NCBI GenBank assembly: GCA_946411205.1
Contig: CAMKDG010000025.1
Span: 1 to 36,010 of the forward strand
From: an uncultured Desulfotomaculum sp.
GTDB taxonomy: Bacteria > Bacillota > Desulfotomaculia > Desulfotomaculales > Desulfotomaculaceae
Length of the DNA stretch: 36,010 bases
Direction of reading: 5' to 3'
Part shown: piece after piece, positions 1 to 9,393 of the stretch
Numbering within the stretch: the stretch's first letter is position 1
Layout: each line of letters opens with the position of its first letter
Position numbers and translations under genes: made by a program
The notes under the pieces: generated by a model
What the model saw: only the letters and a program-made list of their open reading frames with translations
Told to the model about the DNA's origin: nothing
Databases searched by the model: none

Positions 1-627
1 ATCTTAACGTCTTATTTGCAAAAAGAAGAGTGGGATGTAAAATCCTTCTGCGACGGTAAATCTGCCCTGCAGGCGATTGATGAACGACCCCATCTCTGGA
101 TTTTAGATATTATGCTCCCGGATATAGATGGTTACCAATTATTACGGCGCATTAAAGAGGATTCCCCAGAGGTACCGGTTATCTTTATATCTGCCCGAGA
201 TGCTGATATCGACCGAATTATGGGATTGGAAATGGGCAGTGATGATTATCTGGCGAAACCCTTTCTCCCTAGAGAGTTAGTTATTCGTGCCCAGAGAGTG
301 CTGGAAAGGGTCTATGATAAGCCGGTAGGTATTGAAAACACCTTGCTTGATCTCTTACCCTATATTTTGGATGACCGCAAGAGAGAAATTCGTAAAGAGT
401 TGAATATTATTGAATTAACATCAAAGGAATACGATCTGGCCCTGATCTTTGCGAAACATAAGGGGCAGGCCCTTTCTAGGGATCAGATTATTACCTGGGT
501 TTGGGGAGATGACTACGTTGGTACAGACCGCTCAGTGGATGACCTGATCAGGCGGTTACGAAAGAAGTTGCCGGAGTTACGCATTGAAACTATTTATGGG
601 TATGGCTACAGGATGTTGACCAAATGA
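1..627 (+). CDS. Two-component response regulator, OmpR/PhoB-type (5' truncated by window edge)
   Basis: Frame is open from base 1 (ILTSYLQKEEW...). Receiver motifs 'LWILDIMLPDIDGYQLL', 'PVIFISAR', 'DDYLAKPF'; C-terminal winged helix 'YGYGYRM'. Stop overlaps next gene (ATGA). Confidence 0.95.
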   Translation: MLTSYLQKEEWDVKSFCDGKSALQAIDERPHLWILDIMLPDIDGYQLLRRIKEDSPEVPVIFISARDADIDRIMGLEMGSDDYLAKPFLPRELVIRAQRVLERVYDKPVGIENTLLDLLPYILDDRKREIRKELNIIELTSKEYDLALIFAKHKGQALSRDQIITWVWGDDYVGTDRSVDDLIRRLRKKLPELRIETIYGYGYRMLTK

Positions 628-1934
628 AAAATCTATCACTGACCGTAAAAATATGGCTGGGTATTTCCGCCGTTAGCCTGTTATTATATTTGGGCGTCAT
701 CGTAATTACGCCCCCCTTGGTGCGCGGTTTCTTTACCGACAACCTGATGGAGCCACCCCGTGAAAAACCGCTTAATCGGTTGGAGGAACCTCTAAATGAC
801 CGAGGCTTTCATATCCGCAGCTTTATCATGCTGGAAGACGGCACCACCTTGCCCGCAGAGGCACAGACAGTTTTTCATCCCTCTTTTTTAGAGGAAATAA
901 AGAAAAATGCTGAGGATCAAAAAAGGGCTAAAAAACTATACGAAAGCAAGAATGGGCAAATTCCGATTCGTTACGTCATTTCCAGGGATGTAGCCTATGA
1001 ACGTCCTCTGTACCAAATTATGTTTCTCAAAAAACCAGAGGAAGATCGATTTGTCAAGGAATTATTGTTTAATTTTATGCTCTATGTGGGGCTTGCTCTG
1101 GTGGCTACGTGGTTTGTTTCTTTGCTGATTGTGCGCTACCTTACGCGACCTCTTACGATCATGGAGCAGCATGTAAAACGCATTGCCAACCGCGATTGGC
1201 ATGAACCTCTGGATATCCAAAGAAACGATGAGATTGGGCAGTTAGCTAGATCCATTGATAGTATGCGCCAACAACTGATCAAGCAGGATGAATCCCAGCA
1301 ATTGATGTTACAAAATATCTCCCATGAATTAAAAACACCGGTCATGGTGATTCGCAGCTATGCCCAGGCCATGCAGGATGGAGTCTACCCCAAGGGAGAC
1401 CTGAATGGCAGCATCCAGGTAATCGACGAAGAAGGAGAACGTCTGGAAAAGCTGATTAAACAATTACTTTACTTAACACGCTTAGATTATCTGGCCACTA
1501 GAAAGGCAACCCTTGTAGATGTTCAGCTCGAACCATTAGTTGAGAAAATCGTCCAGCGCTTAAGGTTGCAGCGGCCGGAAATAGCCTGTCAGTTAGACCT
1601 GCAGCCGGTAATCGTTAAGGGTGATGAAGATACACTCCGGGTGATGATTGAAAATCTCTTAGAAAATCACCTTCGCTATGCGGTATCCACCTTAACCATA
1701 ACCCTAGGTGTAAACAGTGGGAAAACGGAAGCCCTGCTGCATTTATGGAATGATGGTCCCCTGGTAGAACCTACCCTGGTAAATGAAATCTTCAAACCCT
1801 TCCAGAAAGGACGGGAAGGTAAGTTTGGCTTGGGTCTGGCCATTGTACAGCGAATTTTAAAGATTTATCAAGGCCAGATCACTCTGGCCAATGAGCAAAA
1901 TGGCGTAGCTACTACCGTTAGGATACCATTGTAA
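624..1934 (+). CDS. Sensor histidine kinase with HAMP domain
   Basis: Two TM segments, HAMP-like region, H-box 'NISHELKTPVMVIRSYAQAMQDG', N-box/G-box 'FGLGLAIVQRIL'; overlaps response regulator stop. Confidence 0.95.
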   Translation: MKNLSLTVKIWLGISAVSLLLYLGVIVITPPLVRGFFTDNLMEPPREKPLNRLEEPLNDRGFHIRSFIMLEDGTTLPAEAQTVFHPSFLEEIKKNAEDQKRAKKLYESKNGQIPIRYVISRDVAYERPLYQIMFLKKPEEDRFVKELLFNFMLYVGLALVATWFVSLLIVRYLTRPLTIMEQHVKRIANRDWHEPLDIQRNDEIGQLARSIDSMRQQLIKQDESQQLMLQNISHELKTPVMVIRSYAQAMQDGVYPKGDLNGSIQVIDEEGERLEKLIKQLLYLTRLDYLATRKATLVDVQLEPLVEKIVQRLRLQRPEIACQLDLQPVIVKGDEDTLRVMIENLLENHLRYAVSTLTITLGVNSGKTEALLHLWNDGPLVEPTLVNEIFKPFQKGREGKFGLGLAIVQRILKIYQGQITLANEQNGVATTVRIPL

Positions 1935-2000
1935 TGGTTGTAATAAACACAGGGTTGTCAAGGCTTGATCCAATATCTACAATTAGTATTGTATAAAGCG

Positions 2001-2042
2001 AAAGAGGGACCTCCCAATGTTCTGGGCGATCCCTCTTTTTAT
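2001..2042 (+). terminator. Rho-independent terminator after histidine kinase
   Basis: AAAGAGGGA...TCCCTCTTTTT inverted repeat with T-run. Confidence 0.85.
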
Positions 2043-2100
2043 TTATTTTTCAGAATAGAGTTACCGTTACGGGCAATTTAATTGGCTTTTACGGGTGTTT

Positions 2101-3657
2101 TTAAATTTCCAGGGACCCAGTTGTGTCTGATTCCTTCATCATTCTTTTGTTTTCGACAACCTGGAAGAGTGCCAGTGTGGCAGCCAGGAAGATGTAACCC
2201 AACGAAATCATGGGAGACTGATTTAAACCTACCGCTTCGCCGTGGATAAAACCCGTAAAGGATACTACCGTGCCAAAGAGAGCGAAGCCAGCGGCTTTGT
2301 TAAATTGCTTGTCAATGATAAAGGTAGTAATCGCTCCCCAAATGAGTCCGGCCAGAATGGCACCGCCACCCAAGTGAACCAGCCCTTCAAAGAGAACACC
2401 ATTTTGCGCCAGGGAACCGACCATTTCCGGGGAAGGTGGGAATTTACCGGCAGTTTGCAGAGTATTGTTAACCAGACCACCGGCCCAAGAGGCAAAGGCC
2501 GGTATCATGGCCAGAACCACTGCAGGAGCGTGACGCTTCGGTGTTTCCTGGAAGGCTAGGGCGCAGATGAGGGCACCGATGTAAATGAGAATGGGCTGAA
2601 TGGCAGCCATTGGTATTAAAGCGAACAGTACATTCATTAAGCCTAACCAGGTAAGAATAAGCACGACGATGCCTGTAGCAATGGAGTAGCCAATGCGGCC
2701 GCCAGCCTGTTTCCAGCCTGGGTGACCAATATATACGGCGTTGGCAAAGGGACTGCCTAGCATGGTACCGGCAATACAAATGGCTCCAACACAGAGAATG
2801 ACGCTACGCTCGTTGTATTCATCACCTGTGGTGGCAGCACTCTCCACATTATCCATCGCTTCAATAAAATCATAGATGCCGAAAGGAATTGCCGTAACCA
2901 GCAAGGGTGCTATTTGGTCAAAACCTTTGAAAAGGTCACCGATGGCTAAAGAAGGGAGATGAAGGCCAAAATTAGCAAAGGATGCGCTGAGATTGGCTAT
3001 TGACATGGAACCTGTTAGCCAGCCAATGGCCGAACCCACTACGATGGCGACTAGTCCCGCCGGAAGGTTGCCGGGAAAGCGGAAACTGGCGAAAAAACCG
3101 GTAAAAACGATGGCAAAGCAGACAAAGCCGATAATTGGCGAACTAAGAATTTCCATAGAAGGCTTCATCGTAATAAAGGCCAGAGAAGTACCTGCTAAGG
3201 CTCCCAACAGGGCAGCACGGGGAGTGATGCGCCGGATAAGTGGAGCAAAAAACGACCCGATAATGCAAACAAGTCCAACGATGAAAACCCAAGCCATACC
3301 CGCCCGCCAGGCCAAGAGTGGATCGCCGGTAACTGCCTTAACGGGCAGCATAACGACCAGACAAACGATAAACATGTGGGGTACACTGGTACCTGAGGGC
3401 AGGGCGGTGACATCCATTCGGCCGGTTCGTTCCGCCAGTTTTTTCGCCATATAAGCGAAGCAGAGATTGGTGGCACAAAGCATAATGCCCACTGCTGGGA
3501 GGATGCGCCCAAACACCAATTCAGCAGGTAGCTGTACGGCAAAGAGTAAGAGTCCGGTCATTACCAGGAGGTTTAATATGCTGTTCGTGCCAAGACCAAA
3601 GAGAGCATTCCAATCACCGTGAACCCAAAGTGGGGCACGCATTTGTTGATTTGACAT
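2101..3657 (-). CDS. NCS2/AzgA-like purine/ureide-type permease (xanthine/uracil permease superfamily)
   Basis: 518 aa polytopic protein; 'GLGTNSILNLLVMTGLL', 'TALPSGTSVPHMF', 'IPFGIYDFIEAMDNVESAATTGDEYN' typical of NCS2-like carriers. RBS GGAGG upstream. Confidence 0.85.
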   Translation of the reverse strand: MSNQQMRAPLWVHGDWNALFGLGTNSILNLLVMTGLLLFAVQLPAELVFGRILPAVGIMLCATNLCFAYMAKKLAERTGRMDVTALPSGTSVPHMFIVCLVVMLPVKAVTGDPLLAWRAGMAWVFIVGLVCIIGSFFAPLIRRITPRAALLGALAGTSLAFITMKPSMEILSSPIIGFVCFAIVFTGFFASFRFPGNLPAGLVAIVVGSAIGWLTGSMSIANLSASFANFGLHLPSLAIGDLFKGFDQIAPLLVTAIPFGIYDFIEAMDNVESAATTGDEYNERSVILCVGAICIAGTMLGSPFANAVYIGHPGWKQAGGRIGYSIATGIVVLILTWLGLMNVLFALIPMAAIQPILIYIGALICALAFQETPKRHAPAVVLAMIPAFASWAGGLVNNTLQTAGKFPPSPEMVGSLAQNGVLFEGLVHLGGGAILAGLIWGAITTFIIDKQFNKAAGFALFGTVVSFTGFIHGEAVGLNQSPMISLGYIFLAATLALFQVVENKRMMKESDTTGSLEI

Positions 3658-3728
3658 AAATACTACCTCCGCTTTACAACCAATTTTTGCACAATGTATA
3701 AAATTCCATAGGGTAATAAAGGACTGGC

Positions 3729-4394
3729 CTAGGCCGAGAGGGCGGCGATGGCTTTGGATGAGTTGGAAACCCAGCCAAATATCGCTCCCTGGGCCTTAAT
3801 CATCATCAGGGCGTATTTTTGGAATTCTGGGAAATAAGAACCTACGCAATCTTCCAGGACGATACATTCGTAACCACGGTCATTGGCTTCCCGGAGGGTG
3901 GTAGTTACGCATACCTCCGTTGTGACACCGCAGAAAAGTAGCGTTTTGATACCCCGCGTCTGCAGGATGAGATGCAGGTCGGTGGCATAGAAGGCACCCT
4001 TGCCGGGTTTGTCAATAACAGGTTCACCCGCGATGGGATACAGTTCGGGGATGATGTCGTGTCCCTTTTCTCCCCGTACCAGGATGCGTCCGCAGGGACC
4101 TGGGGTGCCGATGAAGGTTTTGCCGCCCCGGGTGAGTTTCGCCGGCGGACAATCGGACAAGTCAGGGCGATGGCCTTCGCGGGTGTGGACGACCATAATG
4201 CCAGCCTTACGGGCCGCTTCCAGCACCTGTTGGCAAGGTTCGATGGTCGAACGCAGCAGAGAAACATCATTGCCAAGTAACTCACCAAAGCCGCCAGGTT
4301 CAACGAAATCACGTTGCATGTCGATTATGATGAGGGCAGTTGTAACCGGATCAAATTGTAAATCAAAGGGATCTGCCTGAATGGTCTTTAACAT
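3729..4394 (-). CDS. Isochorismatase-fold cysteine hydrolase (biuret/triuret amidohydrolase-like)
   Basis: '[25 protein letters not shown]', '[15 protein letters not shown]', '[13 protein letters not shown]', '[21 protein letters not shown]' give the Asp-Lys-Cys triad of the family. Start chosen at MLKTIQ (4394), which has RBS AAGGAG; the longer ORF (4448) is less likely. Confidence 0.88.
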   Translation of the reverse strand: MLKTIQADPFDLQFDPVTTALIIIDMQRDFVEPGGFGELLGNDVSLLRSTIEPCQQVLEAARKAGIMVVHTREGHRPDLSDCPPAKLTRGGKTFIGTPGPCGRILVRGEKGHDIIPELYPIAGEPVIDKPGKGAFYATDLHLILQTRGIKTLLFCGVTTEVCVTTTLREANDRGYECIVLEDCVGSYFPEFQKYALMMIKAQGAIFGWVSNSSKAIAALSA

Positions 4395-4417
4395 AAGCAA
4401 TCTCCTTTCTTTTTTGG

Positions 4418-4804
4418 TTATTGTTTCGAGGCCAAGTAGGCCCGCCAACCACCATAAGCTGTAATTTCAGGCTGGTCTTGACAGAGGAAGGGCTCGCCCA
4501 GTACACCTAAAACGATGCTGTCGTCCTGTAGCAATACTTTGCCAATGACCAGACCAGGTGGTTCATTTAGGAGAACCGAGGCCAATCCGGCAAGCGGCAC
4601 TTGCCAAATTTCCAAATCAATGCTATTTCCTTCACCGGGGGTGCGAAGCATAGCCGGATGTCGGTCACCAATACTCCAGATACGATAACAAGCAGCCGTT
4701 TGGTCTTCGCGGACAAAGGTGGCTCCCACATCCAGCAGATTTTTATTGAGTTCGAGATCTCGCATGAGTGTTCCGTTGACCGCTAATAGGGCAGTTTTCA
4801 TCAA
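4418..4804 (-). CDS. Stand-alone allophanate hydrolase C-terminal-domain-like protein (AtzF_C / gamma-glutamylcyclotransferase-like fold)
   Basis: 128 aa; C-terminus '[26 protein letters not shown]' resembles the C-terminal domain of allophanate hydrolases ('...EITxFGGWRAYL'). No amidase domain is present. Confidence 0.7.
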   Translation of the reverse strand: MMKTALLAVNGTLMRDLELNKNLLDVGATFVREDQTAACYRIWSIGDRHPAMLRTPGEGNSIDLEIWQVPLAGLASVLLNEPPGLVIGKVLLQDDSIVLGVLGEPFLCQDQPEITAYGGWRAYLASKQ

Positions 4805-4936
4805 TTTAGCTCCTTCGTTTTTTCTGTGAAATTGTTGCGTTGGTCATCTCGTAGGGAGTTTGTCGCCAATTTTAGGGTTATTATAACAGGGTCAGAATTT
4901 TTTGTCTTCGTGACTTCACGCCGAAACTACCCTGGT

Positions 4937-4972
4937 CTGTTTGTCACTTGGTGCCAACACATTGACAAACAG
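4937..4972. promoter_or_regulatory. Candidate operator in divergent promoter region: CTGTTTGTCA-N16-TGACAAACAG
   Basis: Perfect 10-bp inverted repeat with inner TTGGTGCCAA; contains a 17-mer also found (16/17) at 6769-6785. Confidence 0.6.
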
Positions 4973-5038
4973 TAGGAAAAATGATTTTATGGAAATGTGT
5001 GAATGATAAGAATATTTGAGGTTGGCAGGTGATTGTAA

Positions 5039-6718
5039 ATGGGAATCACAATCCGGCAGGCGCTGGCACTCCCCGAATTGGCAGAGGTACAAGTGGCAGC
5101 CGGAGCTGGCGGACTTGACCGGGTCATTCAGACGGTCTCCGTGATGGAGGTGCCGGATATCTCGGCCTTTGTGGAAGCCGGGGAGTTGTTGCTGACGACA
5201 ACGTATCCAATATGCAACAACACGAACGTTCTAGATCAACTGGTTCCCATGCTGGCTGCCCGGGGGTTGGTGGGGCTTGCCATTAAGCCCGAACGGTATA
5301 TTGACAGTATTCCCTCTCGGATGATTGAGCAAGCTAATGCACTGGATTTTCCCCTTCTCCAGCTGCCGAAAGAACCTTCCTTTACCAAAATATTAAATAC
5401 CATTTTGAGCGAAATTCTGCATCAACAAGCGAATTTGTTACGATACAGTGAATCAATCCACCGCAGCTTGACTGATTTGGTACTGCGTGGTGCTGGGTCT
5501 GATTTACTGGTGAGAACATTGTCAGACCTAATAAAACTGCCAGTTGTTTTCACGAACCCTAATATGGAGGTATTGGTTACGTCCGTTAAGGGTGAAAGCA
5601 TGGACAAACTATTTAGGGAGCTACTGCCGGCTTTTAAGGAGAAACGTGGCTTTACCAGTGTCGATGAACCAGTTCGGTACACCGTAAAGGATAGCGATGC
5701 GGTTTCAAGTGTATTTGTTCATCCGGTCAAGGCCGGTAAGGAGATTTTTGGCTATATCTGTGTTGGGGAAAAGGATGATCAGCTACTGTCCATTGGCGCC
5801 ATTGCCGTAGAGCAGGCGGCGGTAGCCTTAGCTCTGGACGTTCAGAAAAAACGAGCGGTTGAAGAAATGGAACGGCGATTTCTCAATGATTTTGTACGCG
5901 ACTTATTAGATGGACGAATCAGTTCCAGCACCGAGATGAAAGTGCGTGGCCGGGTTTATGGTTGGGATGCTGAACTGCCCTTGGTGCTTTTGGCTATCGA
6001 GATCGTGGCAGACCAAGCTTCTAGCACTTCAGTTCCGGTAAGTATAGATCATAAGATGCAGCAGCAGCAGCAAATTGAACGGGCCATTCTTCGGGAACCA
6101 AGCATTACTCCAGCCAACACGCTGGTAGCACATCTGGGAGATATCACGGCGGTTTTTCTTAAACCTGCTACCCATCATGAAGAGACAACAAAAAGAGAAG
6201 CCCGCCAACTGGCTGAGCGAATCTTAAATAAGCTGAGCACCTATGCCCATAAAGAAGGGTATCGAATCAGTATTGGCATCTCGCGAGTGTGCACGGAGGT
6301 AAAGGATTTTGGGAGGTCCTTCCGGGAGGCTTGTGAAGCGGTACAGATTCACGAACAATCGGAGCTATCTCAAACAGTGGTGCACTATGATGATTTAGGC
6401 GTTTACCGGTTATTGGCCAGAATTGACGACAGAGAGGAACTGGAACGGTTCTGTAGAGAAAGGCTCAACAAGCTTCTCGACTATGATGCAAAGAGCGGTG
6501 CAGCCTTGATTGAGACCTTGGGTGCCATCATTAAGGCGAATGGTAACCTCCAACGTGCTTCTGAATTATTGTTCATTCACTACAATACCCTGCGATACAG
6601 AGTAAAAAAAATCGAGACGTTGGCCGGTATCAAGCTCGACTCCTGGCAGGCGATGATGGAGGTGTCCCTGGCACTCAAAGCCTACCATATCCTGCAAGTT
6701 CACAAGAAGGAACTATAA
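5039..6718 (+). CDS. PucR-family transcriptional regulator
   Basis: N-terminal PucR domain ('ITIRQALALPELAEVQVAAGAGGLDRVIQTVSVMEVPDISAFVEAGELLLTT') and C-terminal PucR-type HTH ('NGNLQRASELLFIHYNTLRYRVKKIETLAGI'). Confidence 0.93.
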   Translation: MGITIRQALALPELAEVQVAAGAGGLDRVIQTVSVMEVPDISAFVEAGELLLTTTYPICNNTNVLDQLVPMLAARGLVGLAIKPERYIDSIPSRMIEQANALDFPLLQLPKEPSFTKILNTILSEILHQQANLLRYSESIHRSLTDLVLRGAGSDLLVRTLSDLIKLPVVFTNPNMEVLVTSVKGESMDKLFRELLPAFKEKRGFTSVDEPVRYTVKDSDAVSSVFVHPVKAGKEIFGYICVGEKDDQLLSIGAIAVEQAAVALALDVQKKRAVEEMERRFLNDFVRDLLDGRISSSTEMKVRGRVYGWDAELPLVLLAIEIVADQASSTSVPVSIDHKMQQQQQIERAILREPSITPANTLVAHLGDITAVFLKPATHHEETTKREARQLAERILNKLSTYAHKEGYRISIGISRVCTEVKDFGRSFREACEAVQIHEQSELSQTVVHYDDLGVYRLLARIDDREELERFCRERLNKLLDYDAKSGAALIETLGAIIKANGNLQRASELLFIHYNTLRYRVKKIETLAGIKLDSWQAMMEVSLALKAYHILQVHKKEL

Positions 6719-6736
6719 AAATCGGAGACATTTATG

Positions 6737-6767
6737 ACAGAACAGTGAAAAGCTGTTCTGTTTTTTA
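6737..6767 (+). terminator. Rho-independent terminator after pucR-like gene
   Basis: ACAGAACAG-TGAAAAG-CTGTTCTGT followed by T-run. Confidence 0.85.
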
Positions 6768-6768
6768 T

Positions 6769-6785
6769 TTGGCACCAGGTGACAA
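6769..6785 (+). promoter_or_regulatory. Second copy of shared 17-mer motif TTGGCACCAGGTGACAA upstream of the DUF2877-fdrA operon
   Basis: 16/17 identity with the reverse complement of 4941-4957 (TTGGCACCAAGTGACAA). Confidence 0.6.
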
Positions 6786-6899
6786 TAATGCTCCTATCAA
6801 TTCGGCGGTAGCTTACGAAGACAACAAATTGTCTGATTGCTACAATGAATATAGATTCCGTAGAGAAACCAAACAAACAGATTGGGGAAGGGAAGAACC

Positions 6900-7814
6900 A
6901 TGGTTAACAGCATCCTGCAAGCAGTGTCTGTTGATGCCGGTATCATAAAAAAGATTGGCAAACCAGGATTTCTCGGCATGGTGCATAGTGTTTTTGACCA
7001 TGCCATAAATTTTACCGACATGCAGGGACATTTACTTACAGTGGTGTCCCATCATACTGACGATGCGCCACAGACCATTAGAGTCCGCCTGCCCGACGGT
7101 TATACCTTTAAGGACGCAGGGGTGATGCCAGGGTACAAGGTTACTTCCCACAGAAAAAGTTTGTCCTTTGGAGGCAAAGTACCAATAGATATAACTACGC
7201 CGTTGGTGTGGCAAGGCCATTTGCCGACCTTTCCACGGCTCGACCAAAGATCGGCATTGGTGGCAAATTTGACCGTTCTACGGGAGGTCATTCGCCACCA
7301 TGGTTCTGCTGGTGGCATGAAAGTGTTCTATGATGCTGATGTCTGTGAGGAGAAGAACCTCTTTGCCCGGGAGTTAAAGACCAGGGCCAAGCGACTACTG
7401 GATCTTCTTGGTTGTGGGCAATATACCCTGGCAGCCGAAGCTGGGCAGTCCTTACTGGGGTTGGGCTGTGGGCACACGCCAGCAGGGGATGATTTTTTAG
7501 CCGGACTTATCACGGTGTGGCATCTGCCGGAAGGGCCTTTTGATTTAGTGTATCAAGAATTAGGGCAGAAGTTGGCCGATGCTGCCCGCAGTCGGACGAC
7601 CGCAGTAAGCCATGCCATGCTGAACTTAGCAGCCAATGGTCGCGCCCGAGCCAGGGTCATCAGCCTCCTGGAAAGTATGACTGACTGCAAGAAACAATCG
7701 ATTCTTCAAGCGGTCCACGAAATACTGAAAATTGGCTCCAGCTCTGGCACCGACTTGGCAGTGGGGCTAGCAGCCGGGTTGGAACTAGGTTTGCATAAGG
7801 CCAAGTTTTACTAA
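6900..7814 (+). CDS. DUF2877 protein, AllH-like putative carbamoyltransferase subunit
   Basis: 'GLGCGHTPAGDDFLAGLI' motif of DUF2877; adjacent to FdrA and DUF1116 genes. ATG at 6900 with GGGAAGGG upstream preferred over TTG at 6882. Confidence 0.85.
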   Translation: MVNSILQAVSVDAGIIKKIGKPGFLGMVHSVFDHAINFTDMQGHLLTVVSHHTDDAPQTIRVRLPDGYTFKDAGVMPGYKVTSHRKSLSFGGKVPIDITTPLVWQGHLPTFPRLDQRSALVANLTVLREVIRHHGSAGGMKVFYDADVCEEKNLFARELKTRAKRLLDLLGCGQYTLAAEAGQSLLGLGCGHTPAGDDFLAGLITVWHLPEGPFDLVYQELGQKLADAARSRTTAVSHAMLNLAANGRARARVISLLESMTDCKKQSILQAVHEILKIGSSSGTDLAVGLAAGLELGLHKAKFY

Positions 7815-7835
7815 ACAAAGTAGAGGAGGGAAACT

Positions 7836-9380
7836 ATGGGTGCACAGGTTCAGGTTTTAGTTAAAAAGAATTCCTATCACGATTCTGTTACTTTAATGGC
7901 CCTCTCAGGTAAGGTTACGGCCTTATCCCAGGTGCAGGAAGCGGTTGTTGCCATGGCAACTGACATGAATAAAGAGCTGCTCCAAAGCGTAGGTATGTTG
8001 ACAGCTGAGGCGGCGTCCTGTGGTGCCAATGATTTAGTGATTGCTATTAAAGCGGCTAGTCTAGAAGCTTGTACCGAAGGGATTAAGGCTGCTGAAGAAA
8101 TGCTGGTCAAAAGGAAAACCGGTAAAAAGACCGACGCACCTAGGCCCGCAACTATTCGTTCAGCAGTGAAGGAAACACCCGCTGCCAATATCGCCATTAT
8201 TTCCGTTCCCGGCGAACATGCTGCTCGGGAAGCCAGAGAAGCTTTACAGAATGGCCTACACGTGCTCTTATTTAGCGATAATGTCTCCATCGAGGATGAG
8301 AAGATGCTGAAAGAGTTAGCCCACAGCCATGGCCTGCTAATGATGGGGCCCGACTGTGGTACCGCTATCATTAATCATGTGGGTCTGTGTTTTGCCAACA
8401 AGGTGCGTCACGGCAACATTGGCATTGTGGGTGCATCCGGCACTGGACTGCAGGAGATTACTGTTCTGATTGACCGTTTTGGCAGTGGTGTATCGCAGGT
8501 TATCGGTACCGGCGGCAGAGATCTGAGCGAGCAGATTGGCGGCATTATGATGCTTGATGCCTTGGACGCTCTAGGTCAGGATGAACTGACGGAAGTCATT
8601 GTATTAGTTTCTAAACCACCTGCCAAATCCGTTGCGGAAAAAATCCTGGACCGCGCTAAGGAAATAGAAAAACCCGTAGTCGTCTGTTTTATTAACGGCG
8701 ATACGGCTCAAATCGAAGCTGCTGGCGCTTATGCCGCTCACAGCCTGGAAGATGCGGCGTGGCAAGCAGTTCAGTTAGCCAAAAAGGAGCAACCCCTTAC
8801 GGCTAACCAAGATGACGCTACACCAATCCTGGCAGCAGCAACGAAGGCCAAGCTTCAGGCAGGACAAAAATATGTCCGTGGTTTGTATTGCGGCGGCACA
8901 TTATGCGATGAGGCTCAGAATATTGTGAAACGTTCCGTTGGCACGGTGTACAGCAACATTGCCAAGCAGGAAGTGTATCGGTTGCCTGATCCCCAGGAGA
9001 GCCGGGAGCATACTTTTATCGACTTAGGGGATGACACTTTCACAGTGGGCCGACCCCACCCGATGATAGAACCTAGTTTGCGTTTAGCCAGGCTGGTACA
9101 GGAGGCAAAGGACCCGGAAGTGGCCGTTATCCTATTGGATATTGTACTGGGCTATGGTGCACATAGCGACCCAGCCGGCGTTATTTTGCCGGCAATTCTT
9201 GAGGCAAGGAAGCTAGCTGCCGCCGAGGGGCGTTATCTGAAGATGATTGCTTATGTGTGTGGTACCGGCAGTGACAAACAGAATAAGGTCGAGCAGGAGC
9301 ACAAACTGGCCACAGCCGGTGTGACTTTGGCAGAAAGCAACGCAGCGGCAGCGAGGTTGGCGGCTGCCATCGTATCGTAA
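7836..9380 (+). CDS. fdrA: FdrA-family protein (AllF-like; acyl-CoA synthetase-like fold)
   Basis: 514 aa; 'GIVGASGTGLQEITVLIDRFGSGVSQVIGTGGRDLSEQIGGIMMLDAL', 'YCGGTLCDEA' characteristic of FdrA; strong RBS AGGAGGG. Confidence 0.9.
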   Translation: MGAQVQVLVKKNSYHDSVTLMALSGKVTALSQVQEAVVAMATDMNKELLQSVGMLTAEAASCGANDLVIAIKAASLEACTEGIKAAEEMLVKRKTGKKTDAPRPATIRSAVKETPAANIAIISVPGEHAAREAREALQNGLHVLLFSDNVSIEDEKMLKELAHSHGLLMMGPDCGTAIINHVGLCFANKVRHGNIGIVGASGTGLQEITVLIDRFGSGVSQVIGTGGRDLSEQIGGIMMLDALDALGQDELTEVIVLVSKPPAKSVAEKILDRAKEIEKPVVVCFINGDTAQIEAAGAYAAHSLEDAAWQAVQLAKKEQPLTANQDDATPILAAATKAKLQAGQKYVRGLYCGGTLCDEAQNIVKRSVGTVYSNIAKQEVYRLPDPQESREHTFIDLGDDTFTVGRPHPMIEPSLRLARLVQEAKDPEVAVILLDIVLGYGAHSDPAGVILPAILEARKLAAAEGRYLKMIAYVCGTGSDKQNKVEQEHKLATAGVTLAESNAAAARLAAAIVS

Positions 9381-9393
9381 AGGGGGAGCACAA

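Noticed and set aside
2242-3542. Several antisense/overlapping ORFs within the NCS2 permease gene (2242-2559 +, 2993-3454 +, 3195-3542 -, etc.)
   Set aside because: They lie wholly inside a strong conserved CDS, have no RBS or domain signature, and their composition mirrors the opposite strand.
3905-4380. Overlapping ORFs 3905-4312 (-), 3972-4280 (+), 4000-4380 (+)
   Set aside because: Shadow ORFs of the isochorismatase-fold hydrolase gene.
7877-8371. 164-aa antisense ORF in fdrA
   Set aside because: Low-complexity Ser/Ala-rich shadow translation of a well-supported gene.
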